Below, in pieces: positions 55,233-64,000 of a stretch of DNA of 64,000 bases. Each line of letters starts with the position of its first letter. Position 1 is the stretch's first letter. Both the position numbers and the translations under genes were made by a program. This stretch comes from Nannocystis sp. (lineage in GTDB: Bacteria; Myxococcota_A; Polyangia; Nannocystales; Nannocystaceae): NCBI RefSeq assembly GCF_016714285.1, contig NZ_JADJNN010000014.1:62001-126000 (forward strand), read 5' to 3'. The notes under the pieces are model-generated. The model did no database searches and was not told the origin of the DNA. It was given only the letters and a program-made list of their open reading frames with translations.

Positions 55233-56654
55233 ATGCCCAAGCCCTTCCCCTCGCTCCTCCTGCGTCACAGCGGCGTGGCCGCCCAGGGCGCCTTCGCCGA
55301 GGCCCAGGCGGCCTTCCTCGATCCCGACCCCGCGACCGTGCAGCGCCTCAAGGATCTGCTGCAGGCCAGCGACGCCGGCGTCGTCGCCCACTTCTACATG
55401 GACGCCGAGCTGCAGGGCGCCCTGCTCGCGACCGGCTGGTCGCGCCTGCACATCTCCGACTCGCTGGTGATGGCCGACCGCGCTGTCACAATGGCTCAGA
55501 AGGGCGCCCGCGCCATCGTCGTGCTCGGCGTCGACTTCATGTCCGAGAACGTGCGCGCCGTGCTCGACAGCGCCGGCTTCGCCGCGCTCCCGGTGTACCG
55601 CGTCACCGCCGAGCCGATCGGCTGCTCGCTCGCCGCCGCCGCCGAGGCCCCGGCCTACGCGGCCTATCTCCACCGCGCCGCGGCCACGCCCAACGCCCTG
55701 CACGTCGTCTACATCAACACCAGCTTGCGGACCAAGGCCCACGCCCAGGCGATCGTCCCGACCATCACCTGCACCTCGTCCAACGTCGTCCAGACGATCC
55801 TCGAGACCTTCGCCGCCCAGCCCGACGCGAACGTGTGGTTCGGCCCGGACACGTACATGGGCCACAACCTGCGCGTGCTGTTCGAGCGCCTCGCCGACCT
55901 CGACGACGCGGCGATCGCCGCGGTCCATCCGCAGCACACGCGGGCCAGCATCACCGCCCTGCTGCCGCGCTTCCACTACTTCGAGCAGGGCAACTGCATC
56001 GTCCACCACATGTTCGGCGCCGAGGTCGTCGCCCGCGTGCGCGCCGACTACCCCGACGCGATGGTCACCGCCCACCTCGAGGTCCCCGGCGAGATGTTCG
56101 CCCTGGCCCTCGAAGGCCAGCAGCGCGGCCGCGGCGTGGTCGGCAGCACCTCCGACATCCTCGGCTACATCACCGCCCAGGTGCGCGCCGCACCCGAGCA
56201 CGAGCCGCGCCACCTGCAGTTCGTCCTCGGCACCGAGGCCGGCATGGTCACCTCGATCGTCCACGCGGTCCGCGCCCTGCTCGCCGCGCGCCCGCTGCTC
56301 ACCGTCGAGATCGTGTTCCCGGTGGCCGAGGGCGCCGTCGTGGCCACGGGGGACGCCACGCTGCCGCTGGTCCCCGGGGTCGCCGGCGGCGAGGGCTGCA
56401 GCACCGCCGGCGGCTGCGCGACCTGCCCGTACATGAAGATGAACTCGCTCGACGCGCTCATGGCCGTGCTCGAGCGGATAGCGAGCCCGGCCGCGCTCTC
56501 GGCCCACGCGCCTCGCGTCTACCGCGAGCTGATCGGCGGCCGCACCGTGGCCCAGCTCGGCGAGCTGCCGATCTTGCACATGCGCGAGTTCCAGCGCTCG
56601 GGCCACCTGCCAGCCGTGCTGCTCGTCGACATGCGCTCGCGGGCGGTGAGCTAA
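55233..56654 (+). CDS. nadA: Quinolinate synthase
   Basis: A 473-residue 4Fe-4S enzyme that condenses iminoaspartate and dihydroxyacetone phosphate in NAD synthesis. The three expected cluster cysteines are Cys131 (EPIGCSLA), Cys180 (TITCTSSNVV) and Cys398 (CATCPYMKMN). Other markers: VVAHFYMDAELQG, FGPDTYMGHNL, YPDAMVTAHLEVPGE, GSTSDILGYI and GTEAGMVTSIV. The length of 473 is at the long end for NadA. No nadB or nadC is adjacent. Start ATG 55233. Confidence 0.93.
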   Translation: MPKPFPSLLLRHSGVAAQGAFAEAQAAFLDPDPATVQRLKDLLQASDAGVVAHFYMDAELQGALLATGWSRLHISDSLVMADRAVTMAQKGARAIVVLGVDFMSENVRAVLDSAGFAALPVYRVTAEPIGCSLAAAAEAPAYAAYLHRAAATPNALHVVYINTSLRTKAHAQAIVPTITCTSSNVVQTILETFAAQPDANVWFGPDTYMGHNLRVLFERLADLDDAAIAAVHPQHTRASITALLPRFHYFEQGNCIVHHMFGAEVVARVRADYPDAMVTAHLEVPGEMFALALEGQQRGRGVVGSTSDILGYITAQVRAAPEHEPRHLQFVLGTEAGMVTSIVHAVRALLAARPLLTVEIVFPVAEGAVVATGDATLPLVPGVAGGEGCSTAGGCATCPYMKMNSLDALMAVLERIASPAALSAHAPRVYRELIGGRTVAQLGELPILHMREFQRSGHLPAVLLVDMRSRAVS

Positions 56655-56661
56655 TCGCTGA

Positions 56662-57621
56662 TCACGGCGGCAGCGAGCAGAGGCCGAGCGTGACGAACTG
56701 CGGCGGGGCCTGGCCCTCCGCGTAGTACGGCACGCACAGCTCGCCCATCGCCTTGTTGGGGCAGGTGTTGGGCTTGTCGGTCGAACAGAAGGGCGAGCAG
56801 CAGCCGTCCGGCGCGTCGCAGCCGGGGATCTCCGCCGCGTTCGTGCACAGCAGGCCGGGGTCGCAGCCGTTGGCCACCTCGCAAGAATCGCCGGCCTGGC
56901 CCTCCGCGCCGCTCGCGTCGAGGATGCAGAACCACTGGTCGACGTTCGGGAGGCACACCTCGCCGGCGTCGCAGGTGTTCGAGTCGAGCGGGTCGCAGGG
57001 CGCGTCGCAGAAGCCCCAGAAGCAGCTCTGGCAGGCCAGGCCCGCGCACTGGTCACCCGGCGCGCAGCCCGGATCGGGGTCGCTGAAGATGCCGCACAGC
57101 TTGTGGCACTCGCCGACGCCCTGGTCGTCGGGGAACAGACACACCGTGCCGAGCTCGCAGTCGTCGGTGCCGTCGAGCTCGTCGCCGAGGACAGAGCAGG
57201 GCGAGCCATGCGGTTTCGGGTCGGGCGCCAGCGGGACGCAGATCGGCGTGCCGTTGAACACGCTGCCGCTGCCCATGCCCGACGGGTTGCACTTCTGGCC
57301 CGCGGGACAGGACTGCTCCGCGAGGTCGCAGCCCAGGACGCCCGCGTCACCGCGCACGACGAAGGTCTCGCCGTCGCCGCTCGTGTCCGCGTGGGTCGTG
57401 GTTACAGGGTCGCCGCTCGTCGAGGTCGGGCTCGTCGCTGTGGGGCTCGTCGATGTGGCGCTCGTCGACGGGCTGTCGCTCGTCGCGGGGACGCCGGTGC
57501 CGCCGCCGTCGCTGCTCGTCAGCACGATCTCTCCCGTGTCGTCCGCGCCCTTCGGACCGCAGGCGAGCAGCGCCACGGCGATCCAGCCAGGACCCAGGAT
57601 TGTTTGGATTGAGACCCGCAT
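56662..57621 (-). CDS. Cys-rich lipoprotein with Ser/Thr linker
   Basis: A 319-residue lipoprotein (signal ending in VALLACGPK, lipobox LLAC). A Ser/Thr/Asp-rich linker (SDSPSTSATSTSPTATSPTS and neighbours, about 46-85) precedes a cysteine-rich domain with about 26 cysteines arranged in short EGF/Dickkopf-like loops (SCPAGQKCNPS, CELGTVCLFPDDQGVGECHKLC, GCAPGDQCAGLAC). The pattern is common in myxobacterial surface lipoproteins; the role is unknown. It is convergent with nadA, with only seven bases between. Confidence 0.85.
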   Translation of the reverse strand: MRVSIQTILGPGWIAVALLACGPKGADDTGEIVLTSSDGGGTGVPATSDSPSTSATSTSPTATSPTSTSGDPVTTTHADTSGDGETFVVRGDAGVLGCDLAEQSCPAGQKCNPSGMGSGSVFNGTPICVPLAPDPKPHGSPCSVLGDELDGTDDCELGTVCLFPDDQGVGECHKLCGIFSDPDPGCAPGDQCAGLACQSCFWGFCDAPCDPLDSNTCDAGEVCLPNVDQWFCILDASGAEGQAGDSCEVANGCDPGLLCTNAAEIPGCDAPDGCCSPFCSTDKPNTCPNKAMGELCVPYYAEGQAPPQFVTLGLCSLPP

Positions 57622-57681
57622 GAAGGCGACGATGCCACAATCGCCGTCCCTGACACGCCCGAAATTGGCGCGCCGGACGGC

Positions 57682-59295
57682 TCAGCGACGGGCGCCGCTG
57701 GGGTTCATGCGACCGGTCGCGTAGAGGAGTCGGGTGGTCGCGACGTGGAGGTCGATGCGGGCGCTGACGGCTTGCAGCCCGGCGCGCACCTGGTCGCCCT
57801 CGGCGTCGATGATGTCGTTGGTGGTCGCGGCGCCGGCCTTGTAGTTCTCGCTGGCGACGCGGTAGGCCTCGGCGGACGAGGCGAGGCCGCGGGTGCTGAG
57901 CTCGATGGCCGCGAGGGCCCGTTCGCGGTCGTGGTAGGCCTGCACGACCTCCATGGCGATGCCGCGGCGCATCAGCTCGGCTTGCAGGATCAGCTCGCGC
58001 TTGTCGCTCTTGTGCTCGCGGACCTGGGCCCGGGTCATCAGGGTCTGGTTGATCGTGTAGCTGAGCTGCACGCCGGCCGACCACGACGCGCGCCACACCG
58101 GCGACAGCGGGAAGAAGCGCTGGTTGGGGTTCGCGTAGGTGGTCTCGGCGAAGCCGTCGAGGCGCGGGTAGTACTGCGCCCGCGTGGCCCGGATGCCGTG
58201 CTCGACGCCGTCGATCGCCCGCTCCAGCGCGCGGAGCTCGAGGCGCTTGCCGTGAGCCTCGGCGATCAGATCGTCGAGCCGGGGCAGCGAGGCCATCGGC
58301 GGCGGCGACAGCATGTCCTCGCCGACCTCGTAGCTGCGCGCCGGCTCGTTCATGGTGATCGCCAGCGCTCGCTCGCTGATCTGGCGGAAGGCGCGGGCGT
58401 CGTTGATCGCCTCCTGCTGCGAGGACACCAGCGCGTCGACGCGGAGCACGTCGGAGCGGGTGGCCGCGCCGGCGTCGAACAGGTTCTGCACGTCGGCGAG
58501 GCGGGCCTGGGTCCGCTGCAAGGCGTCCTCGATCACGATCAACGCGGCGACCGATCGCAGCCAGTTGAAGTAGGTCAGGCGGGCGTCGGTCTCGACCTTG
58601 ACGCGCTCGGCGTCGCGGGCCAGCGTCGCCGACTCGCGCGCGGCGAGGCTGCCCTTCCGGGCCGGCGCCAGCGACAGGATGTAGTCGGAGATCGGGATCG
58701 CTAGCTGGGCCTGCAGCGAGTAGCTGTTGAGCGGGATGTTGATCTTGAACGGCGGCGTGACGACCAGCGGCTGGCCCATCGGGTCGAGCGCGCACTGGCC
58801 GACGCCGCCAGGGCAGGGGCCGACCGTGACCGGCGCGGCGGCTGCACCGTCGGCCGGACCGTTCGCGGCGCCGACACCCGCGCCGCCGCCGAAGTTGATC
58901 GCCGCCTTCGACAGCCGGGTGTAGCCGCCCTTGACGCCGAGGGTCGGCAGGAAGGCGATCATCGTCTGGTCGAGCCTCGCGGCCGCCCGCTCGATCGCCA
59001 CCTGCTTGATCTGCAGCGAGGGCGAGGCGGCGATCGTGCGCTCGGCGACGATGTCGCTGGTGAGCCCGCCCGCGACCGGCGTGAGGCCCTTGCCGAGCGG
59101 GCTCTGGCGGAGCGAGGCGTCGAGCGCCGCCGGGTCGGCGGCGTTGCCGAGGACGGGTCGGCTGCTGGCCGGCACGACTGGCGCGGCGTCGTCGCGCGGG
59201 AGGGCGGAGCTTGGGGCCGGCGGCGGAGAGACGAGCGCGCGCGGCGAGGGAGCCGCGACCATGAGGGCGGCGAGGAACAGGGTGGAGGCGGTCAT
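57682..59295 (-). CDS. TolC-family outer membrane efflux protein
   Basis: A 537-residue outer membrane channel of a tripartite efflux pump. The signal peptide (TASTLFLAALMVAAPSPRAL) is followed by long coiled-coil helices of the TolC fold (QIKQVAIERAAARLDQTMIA; VQNLFDAGAATRSDVLRVDA; VASENYKAGAATTNDIIDAE). ATG 59293-59295 overlaps the stop of the RND gene by four bases. It is the last gene of the TetR-MFP-RND-TolC operon. Confidence 0.92.
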   Translation of the reverse strand: MTASTLFLAALMVAAPSPRALVSPPPAPSSALPRDDAAPVVPASSRPVLGNAADPAALDASLRQSPLGKGLTPVAGGLTSDIVAERTIAASPSLQIKQVAIERAAARLDQTMIAFLPTLGVKGGYTRLSKAAINFGGGAGVGAANGPADGAAAAPVTVGPCPGGVGQCALDPMGQPLVVTPPFKINIPLNSYSLQAQLAIPISDYILSLAPARKGSLAARESATLARDAERVKVETDARLTYFNWLRSVAALIVIEDALQRTQARLADVQNLFDAGAATRSDVLRVDALVSSQQEAINDARAFRQISERALAITMNEPARSYEVGEDMLSPPPMASLPRLDDLIAEAHGKRLELRALERAIDGVEHGIRATRAQYYPRLDGFAETTYANPNQRFFPLSPVWRASWSAGVQLSYTINQTLMTRAQVREHKSDKRELILQAELMRRGIAMEVVQAYHDRERALAAIELSTRGLASSAEAYRVASENYKAGAATTNDIIDAEGDQVRAGLQAVSARIDLHVATTRLLYATGRMNPSGARR

Positions 59296-62200
59296 TCGCG
59301 GTGGCCCGGCTTGACGATGTTGGGGATGACGAGGTCGCTGGCGACGGGGTCGTCGGCGTCCGATCTGGCTGAAAGGTCAGGTGACACGTGGCCCGCCAAG
59401 TGCGGCGACATGTTGAGGCCGGCCGCCCACGGGGCGTCGAGCGACTCCGCGGGCAGGTTCGGGTCGATGCCGAAGAACTTGCGGCCGATCCACTTCATCG
59501 AGCGGCTGGTCGTGAGGCGGTCGAACAGCAGGTAGGCGACCGGGACCACGACGAGGGTGAGCACCGTCGAGGTGATCATGCCGCCGATGACGATGACGGC
59601 CATCGGCGCGCGGGCCTCACCGCCCTCGCCGAGCGCGAGGGCGACGGGGACCATGCCGAACACGGTCGCCGCGGCGGTCATGACGATCGGGCGCAGGCGG
59701 ATGCGGCCGGCCTTGAGCAGGGCGTCCTTGATCTCGGCGCCCTGGGCCCGCTCCGAGTTGGCGAAGTCGACCAGCAAGATCGCCGTCTTGGTCACCAGGC
59801 CCATCAGCATGATCAGGCCGATGAAGGAGAAGATGTTGAGGGTCATGCCGGCGAGGTAGATGCCGCCGAAGGCGCCCACGACCGAGAGCGGCAGCGAGAT
59901 CATGATCACGATCGGCTGGGTCAGGCTGTCGAACTGGGCCGCGAGGATCATGTAGACCAGCACGATCGCGAGGGCGAGCGCCAGGAGCATCGCCGTGAAC
60001 GCCTCGATCATGATCTCCGCGTCGCCGAGGTAGCTGGTGGTGAGGTGGGCCGGCACGACCCGCGCGGCGGCCTCGTTGACGAGCTTTTGGGCCTCGCCGA
60101 GGGTGACGCCCTTGATGTCGGCGAGCACCACGATCTGACGCAGGCGGTTCTGCCGCTCGATCTCGCTGGGACCGCTGCCGCGGCCGACCCGCACCACGCT
60201 GGCGAGGTCGACCAGCTGCCCGGTCACGCTGCGCACCTTGAGGTTGTTGAGCGCCTCGACGTTGGCGCGCTGCGCCTCGGGCATCTGCAGGATCACGTCG
60301 TAGATGTCCGAGCCCTCCTTGAGGTCGGAGATGGTGTCGCCGGCCATCAGGGCTCGGATCGTTCGCGCCACCGCTGCGACCGGGACGCCGAGGTCGGCGG
60401 CCTTGTTGCGGTCGACCTGGATCGCCACCTCCGGCTTGCCGCCGCGGTAGGTGATGTCGAGGTCGACGAACTTGCCGGTCTTGTCGAGCTCGGCGCGCAG
60501 CGCCTGGGCGGCGGCGGTCACCTCGTCGAGGTTGGTGCCGCGGATCGAGAACTGCACCGGCTGGGTGCGGAAGCCGCCGTCGCCGCCGAAGAGGTTGACC
60601 TCCTCGACCGTGACGAGCACGCCCGCGATGCCGGCGAAGCGGTCGCGCGCCCACTGCATCGCCTCCTGCTGGCTGTAGCCGCGCTGCTTGCGGGGCTTCA
60701 GCGTGACGGTGGTCTGGGCCCGGTTGACCTGGCCCTGGGCGCCGCCGCCGATGGTGGTGAAGGTGTCCTTGATGCCGTCCAGGTTGTCGCGGATGTCCTT
60801 GCCGATCGCCTGGGCGGTGGCGACGGTGGCGTCGAGGCCGGTGCCGGTCGGGAGCTCGACGTTGACCGAGAACTGCGACTGGTCCTGCTGCGGGATGAAC
60901 TCGGTCGGCACGCGGGTGACCAGGCCGATCGAGGCGACCAGGGTGGCGATGGCGAGGGCGACGGTGGTCCACGGCCAGCGCAGCGCCCAGCGCAGCACGC
61001 CGGAGTAGACCCGCTCGACCGCCGCGAAGCCGCGGTCGAACAGGCGGGCGAACAAGCCCGGGGCGCTGGCGTGCTGCATCCGCATCAGCCGCGACGACAG
61101 CATCGGCGTCAGCGTGAACGAGACCAGCATCGACAGCAGCACCGCGGCCGAGACGGTGAGGCCGAACTGGAAGAAGAAGCGGCCGATGATGCCGCTCATG
61201 TAGGCGACCGGCACGAACACCGCGACGATCGAGAGGGTCGTGGCGATGACCGCGAGGCCGATCTCGGAGGTGGCGTCGAGGGCCGCGCGCATGCGCGGCT
61301 TGCCCATCTCGAGGTGGCGGTAGATGTTCTCGATCACCACGATCGCGTCGTCGACGAGGATGCCGATCGACAGCGAGAGCGCCAGCATCGAGATGTTGTT
61401 GAAGCTAAAGCCCATGTACGACATGAACGCGAAGGTCGCCACGACCGAGGTCGGGATCGCCAGGGCGGCGATGAAGGTCGCGCGGATGTCGTGCAGGAAG
61501 ACCAGGATGATGATGATCGTCAGCAGGGCGCCCAGCACGAGGTCGAACTTGACGTCGTCGATCGCGTGCTCGGCGAACACGGAGTTGTCGGTCGGCATCG
61601 CCAGCTTGACCCCGCGCTTCTCCAGCTCGGGCTTCATCTCCTCGATCACCTCGCGGACCTGCTCGGCCAGCGCGACCACGTTGGCGCCGCTCTGCTTGCG
61701 CACGACCAGGGCCAGCGCGGCCTCGCCGTTGAGGAAGGAGGCCGAGCGGGCCTCCTCGACGTCGTCGACGACCTCGGCTACGTCGTGGACGCGGATCGCC
61801 GCGCCGCCGACCCCGCGGATCACGATGTCGCCGATCTCCGCGGCCGACTTGACCTCGCCCTTGGTCTTGATCGTCAGCTCGCTGCCGCCGGTCTTCACGT
61901 AGCCGGCCGGCAGCTCGATGTTGCCGGCCTGGATCGCGCCGGTCACGTCGTCGACGGTGAGGCCGAAGCCGATCATGCGGGCCGGGTCGACCAGCACCTT
62001 GACCTCGCGCTCGCGGGCGCCGATGAGGTCGACGGTGCCGACGCCGGGGACCTGCTGGATGCGCTGCTTGACCTCGTCCTTGGCCAGCTTGGTCAGGTCG
62101 CGGATCGGCATGTCGCTGGCGAGGGCGACCGAGAGCACCGGCGCGGCGCCGGTGTTGAACTTCTGGATGACCGGCGGGTCGATGCCTCGCGGCAGCTCGC

Positions 62201-62549
62201 GCTCGATCGCCGTGACCTTGTCGCGGACGTCCTGCAGCGCCTGGTTGCCGTCGACCTCGAGCTCGAACTCCATGATCACGGAGGTCACGCTCTCGTAGTT
62301 GCGCGAGGTCATGCGCTTGACCCCGGAGATCGACTGCAGCGCCTCCTCGATCGGGTCGGCCACCTTCGACTCCATCGTCTCCGGGTCCGCGCCCGGGTAG
62401 ATGACGGTGGTCGTGATGACCGGGAACTCGACGTTCGGGAACAGCTCGACGCCGATCTTCGGCAGGCTGTAGAAGCCGAACACCATCAACGCGGCGATGA
62501 GCATCGCCGCGAATACGGACCTGCGGATCGATATCTCGGCGATCTTCAC
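59292..62549 (-). CDS. RND efflux permease (AcrB/MexB family)
   Basis: A 1,085-residue inner membrane proton/substrate antiporter. It has 12 membrane segments with two large periplasmic loops, the VELFPNVEFPVITTTVIYPG N-terminal motif and GISGVKRMTS-type porter-domain segments. The TM4 LSIGILVDDAIVVIENI holds the usual proton-relay Asp pair. Further signs: SRLMRMQHAS (end of the first half), and FIGLIMLMGLVTKTAILLVDFAN and RLRPIVMTAAATVFGMVPVA in the second half. GTG 62549 follows AAGGAG. The last 60 residues are a nonhomologous extension (NMSPHLAGHVSPDLSARS) that contains a hairpin-family copy. Confidence 0.94.
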   Translation of the reverse strand: MKIAEISIRRSVFAAMLIAALMVFGFYSLPKIGVELFPNVEFPVITTTVIYPGADPETMESKVADPIEEALQSISGVKRMTSRNYESVTSVIMEFELEVDGNQALQDVRDKVTAIERELPRGIDPPVIQKFNTGAAPVLSVALASDMPIRDLTKLAKDEVKQRIQQVPGVGTVDLIGAREREVKVLVDPARMIGFGLTVDDVTGAIQAGNIELPAGYVKTGGSELTIKTKGEVKSAAEIGDIVIRGVGGAAIRVHDVAEVVDDVEEARSASFLNGEAALALVVRKQSGANVVALAEQVREVIEEMKPELEKRGVKLAMPTDNSVFAEHAIDDVKFDLVLGALLTIIIILVFLHDIRATFIAALAIPTSVVATFAFMSYMGFSFNNISMLALSLSIGILVDDAIVVIENIYRHLEMGKPRMRAALDATSEIGLAVIATTLSIVAVFVPVAYMSGIIGRFFFQFGLTVSAAVLLSMLVSFTLTPMLSSRLMRMQHASAPGLFARLFDRGFAAVERVYSGVLRWALRWPWTTVALAIATLVASIGLVTRVPTEFIPQQDQSQFSVNVELPTGTGLDATVATAQAIGKDIRDNLDGIKDTFTTIGGGAQGQVNRAQTTVTLKPRKQRGYSQQEAMQWARDRFAGIAGVLVTVEEVNLFGGDGGFRTQPVQFSIRGTNLDEVTAAAQALRAELDKTGKFVDLDITYRGGKPEVAIQVDRNKAADLGVPVAAVARTIRALMAGDTISDLKEGSDIYDVILQMPEAQRANVEALNNLKVRSVTGQLVDLASVVRVGRGSGPSEIERQNRLRQIVVLADIKGVTLGEAQKLVNEAAARVVPAHLTTSYLGDAEIMIEAFTAMLLALALAIVLVYMILAAQFDSLTQPIVIMISLPLSVVGAFGGIYLAGMTLNIFSFIGLIMLMGLVTKTAILLVDFANSERAQGAEIKDALLKAGRIRLRPIVMTAAATVFGMVPVALALGEGGEARAPMAVIVIGGMITSTVLTLVVVPVAYLLFDRLTTSRSMKWIGRKFFGIDPNLPAESLDAPWAAGLNMSPHLAGHVSPDLSARSDADDPVASDLVIPNIVKPGHRE
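59362..59414. repeat. Hairpin-family copy in the C-terminal extension of the RND gene
   Basis: GATCTGGCTGAAAGGTCAGG, ACACGTGG and GACATGTT sit in a region encoding NMSPHLAGHVSPDLSARS. The match to the family is partial (arms ACATGTC and CCTGACC). Confidence 0.4.
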
Positions 62550-63598
62550 GGGGACTCCTTGGCGGCCGCAGGCTGCTTCGCGCGGGCGCTGGCGACGGGG
62601 CCCTTGGCGTCCGGCGGCGCGGCCAGCGCGGCGGCGGGCGGCGCGGCGGGGGCCGGCGGCGGGCTGAGCTCGACCTCGACGTACATGCCGGGGCGCAGCG
62701 TGTTGTCCTTGTTGTCGACGTCGGCGACGATCTCGATCGAGCGGGTCAACGGGTCGACGGTGGGCTGGATGCGCACGACCTTGGCCTCGCGGGTCGCGTC
62801 GACGGCGGTGAAGTGGGCGGTGATGATGTCGCCCTCCTTGACGTGCTTGAGCGTGCTCTCGGGGATCCGCGTGCGCAGCTCGATGACCGAGTGGTCCTGG
62901 ATCAGCAGCACGGTGGTCGGCGGCATCATCGTCACCGTCTCGCCGACGCTCTTGAACTTGTGCGCGACGACCCCGTCGATCGGCGAGCTGACCGAGGAGT
63001 CGCTGGTATTGTGGCGGGCCATCGACAGCATGACCTCGGCCTGGCTGACGCCGTTGACGCTGGCGTTGAAGGCCGCCTCGGCGCGCTCGAGCACGGCGGC
63101 GGAGATGGTGCCCTTGTCGGCCAGCTGCTTCTGGCGATCGAGCTCGCGCTTGGCGTTGTCGCGGTTGATCGTGGCGCCCTGCAGCGCCGTCTCGGCCTGG
63201 GAGACGCCGAGGCGGATGCCGCGGGCGTCGAGACGGAACAAGATCTGGCCCTTCTTGACCTGGTCGCCCTCCTCGACCATCACGGCGGTGAGCGTGCCGC
63301 TCATCTTGGGGCCGAGCTCGGCGCTGTGCTTGGGCAGCGCGGTGGCGACGTAGTGGCTCGCGCCCGGGGTGGCCGAGGGCGTGGTGGTGACGGCGGGTCC
63401 GGCCCCGGCCCCGGTCCCTGTTCCGGTCTGCGGCGCGGGCGGCGGGCCGGGGATCGCCGGCGCTGCGGCGCCTTCGCGGGCGGGCGGGAGGCCGACCTTC
63501 TTCTCGCCGTTGTCGCACGCGAGGGTGCCCGTGATGCCCGTGATGATGGTGAAGAGTGCGGCCGCGAGGAGCAGGCGAGGGAGGTTTGCCGTGGTCAT
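62546..63598 (-). CDS. RND periplasmic adaptor (membrane fusion protein), lipoprotein
   Basis: A 350-residue adaptor linking the RND permease to the outer membrane channel. The signal ends in GTLACDNG (lipobox TLAC). A Pro/Gly/Ala linker precedes the MFP fold: a lipoyl-like half-motif (GTLTAVMVEEGDQVKKGQIL), a coiled-coil hairpin (DNAKRELDRQKQLADKGTIS), the second lipoyl half (SPIDGVVAHKFKSVGETV) and a beta-barrel (ELRTRIPESTLKHVKEGDII). The C-terminus is Pro/Ala-rich. Its ATG overlaps the TetR stop, and its stop overlaps the RND start, both by four bases. Confidence 0.93.
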   Translation of the reverse strand: MTTANLPRLLLAAALFTIITGITGTLACDNGEKKVGLPPAREGAAAPAIPGPPPAPQTGTGTGAGAGPAVTTTPSATPGASHYVATALPKHSAELGPKMSGTLTAVMVEEGDQVKKGQILFRLDARGIRLGVSQAETALQGATINRDNAKRELDRQKQLADKGTISAAVLERAEAAFNASVNGVSQAEVMLSMARHNTSDSSVSSPIDGVVAHKFKSVGETVTMMPPTTVLLIQDHSVIELRTRIPESTLKHVKEGDIITAHFTAVDATREAKVVRIQPTVDPLTRSIEIVADVDNKDNTLRPGMYVEVELSPPPAPAAPPAAALAAPPDAKGPVASARAKQPAAAKESP

Positions 63599-64000
63599 GG
63601 TGCTTGAGCGCCCCGGAGGAAGAGATCAACGATGGTGTCGGCCTTGGCGACCAGCCCCGGCGGGCAGCCGGCGCGGGTCCAGGCGAAGATGGTGGCGTCG
63701 CACATGCCCATGAGCATCGCGGCGAGGTCCTCGACCGGGACGTCACGACGCAGCTGGCCGCGCTCCAGCGCCTCGCGGATCACCGCGACGGTTCGCTGCA
63801 CGCTGGCGGCGTAGCTGTGCTCGCCGTGCTCGTCGAGGGCCCGCTTGCGGGCGTACTCGGAGACCCCGGCGATGCGCAGGAACATCGAGAACAGGGCCCC
63901 GTGCTGCTCGAGGTAGGTGAACGCGTCGCGCATGCGCAGGCGAGTGCGCTCGAGCGGGTCGGGCACGTCCGCGTGGGCGTCGAGCAGGACGGTGACCTGG
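63595..64000 (-). CDS. TetR-family repressor, C-terminal part (5' end outside window)
   Basis: At least 135 residues, the C-terminal ligand-binding domain of a TetR/AcrR protein: AFTYLEQHGALFSMFLRIA, ASVQRTVAVIREALERGQLR and LAAMLMGMCDATIFAW, ending in DTIVDLFLRGAQAP. The DNA-binding HTH is beyond the right edge. It is the first gene of the pump operon and probably its local repressor. Confidence 0.85.
   Translation of the reverse strand, partial: QVTVLLDAHADVPDPLERTRLRMRDAFTYLEQHGALFSMFLRIAGVSEYARKRALDEHGEHSYAASVQRTVAVIREALERGQLRRDVPVEDLAAMLMGMCDATIFAWTRAGCPPGLVAKADTIVDLFLRGAQAP

Noticed and set aside
55233..56654. NadA lacking a cluster cysteine (VLGVDFMSE instead of CGVxFMAE)
   Set aside because: The cluster ligand lies in the following GCSLA-type motif in characterised NadA; all three ligands (131, 180, 398) are present.
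59388..63353. A 1,321-residue open frame on the plus strand
   Set aside because: It is antisense to the RND and adaptor genes, has low complexity of His/Asp/Arg and no domains; high GC leaves few stops.

Overview
This 64 kb window is high-GC DNA that most resembles a myxobacterium (Myxococcota). A suborder such as Nannocystineae is a guess from style only. The signs are: a FG-GAP/VCBS secreted protein ending in a MYXO-CTERM-type tail (GCGC, hydrophobic stretch, Arg cluster), a cluster of Ser/Thr protein kinases including a receiver-kinase hybrid, two sigma-54 activators, many lipoproteins with Ser/Thr/Asp-rich linkers, a golvesin-like C-terminal domain, and a Rpn-type protein with a KAEG repeat tail. 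No rRNA, tRNA, CRISPR array, integrase or transposase was recognised.

Layout. 1-4.5 kb: Rpn-like protein, lipoprotein, a coupled membrane-protein pair and a divergent hybrid-type histidine kinase. 4.6-6.8 kb: a NorR-like sigma-54 activator divergent from an AhpC-type peroxiredoxin, with three direct repeats and a sigma-54-like promoter between them. 7-14.6 kb: a kinase island (small active kinase, Sua5, kinase with zinc ribbon, a paralogous predicted pseudokinase, and a receiver-kinase fusion). 14.6-24.8 kb: TolB-like propeller lipoprotein, transglycosylase/amidase/golvesin wall hydrolase, tRNA-dihydrouridine synthase, VCBS/MYXO-CTERM protein, OmpA-type porin and a lipoprotein cytochrome c. 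24.9-40.1 kb: NtrC-type activator with its kinase, uridine kinase, a giant FecR-VIT-VWA-TPR protein, isocitrate dehydrogenase, a flavin-dependent halogenase-like enzyme and a VWA lipoprotein.

38.5-55.2 kb holds the most distinctive system: a phage-tail-derived contractile injection locus on the plus strand. It encodes a fibre with duplicated domains, a small coiled-coil protein, sheath, tube, hub (gpD-like), a gpN-like tail protein, gpV spike, a triplicated protein where a tip protein is expected, gp25, gpJ, a gpI-like protein and several proteins I do not recognise. Many stops and starts overlap. There is no capsid, portal, terminase, lysis, integrase or AAA+ ATPase gene here. It is laid out like a P2/Mu tail module rather than a canonical Afp/PVC extracellular injection system. 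55.2-64 kb: quinolinate synthase, a Cys-rich lipoprotein and a TetR-MFP-RND-TolC efflux operon.

Two cross-cutting observations deserve attention. First, a dispersed family of small hairpins built on ACCTGTCC/ACATGTCC arms occurs between genes and in-frame inside genes. Its most elaborate form is a 36-bp tandem array before the pseudokinase gene. Second, four otherwise convincing genes (VCBS protein, ompA-like, icd and one tail protein) each carry one apparent frameshift, three of them in C/G runs. Consensus sequencing errors are the likeliest cause, but this needs checking.
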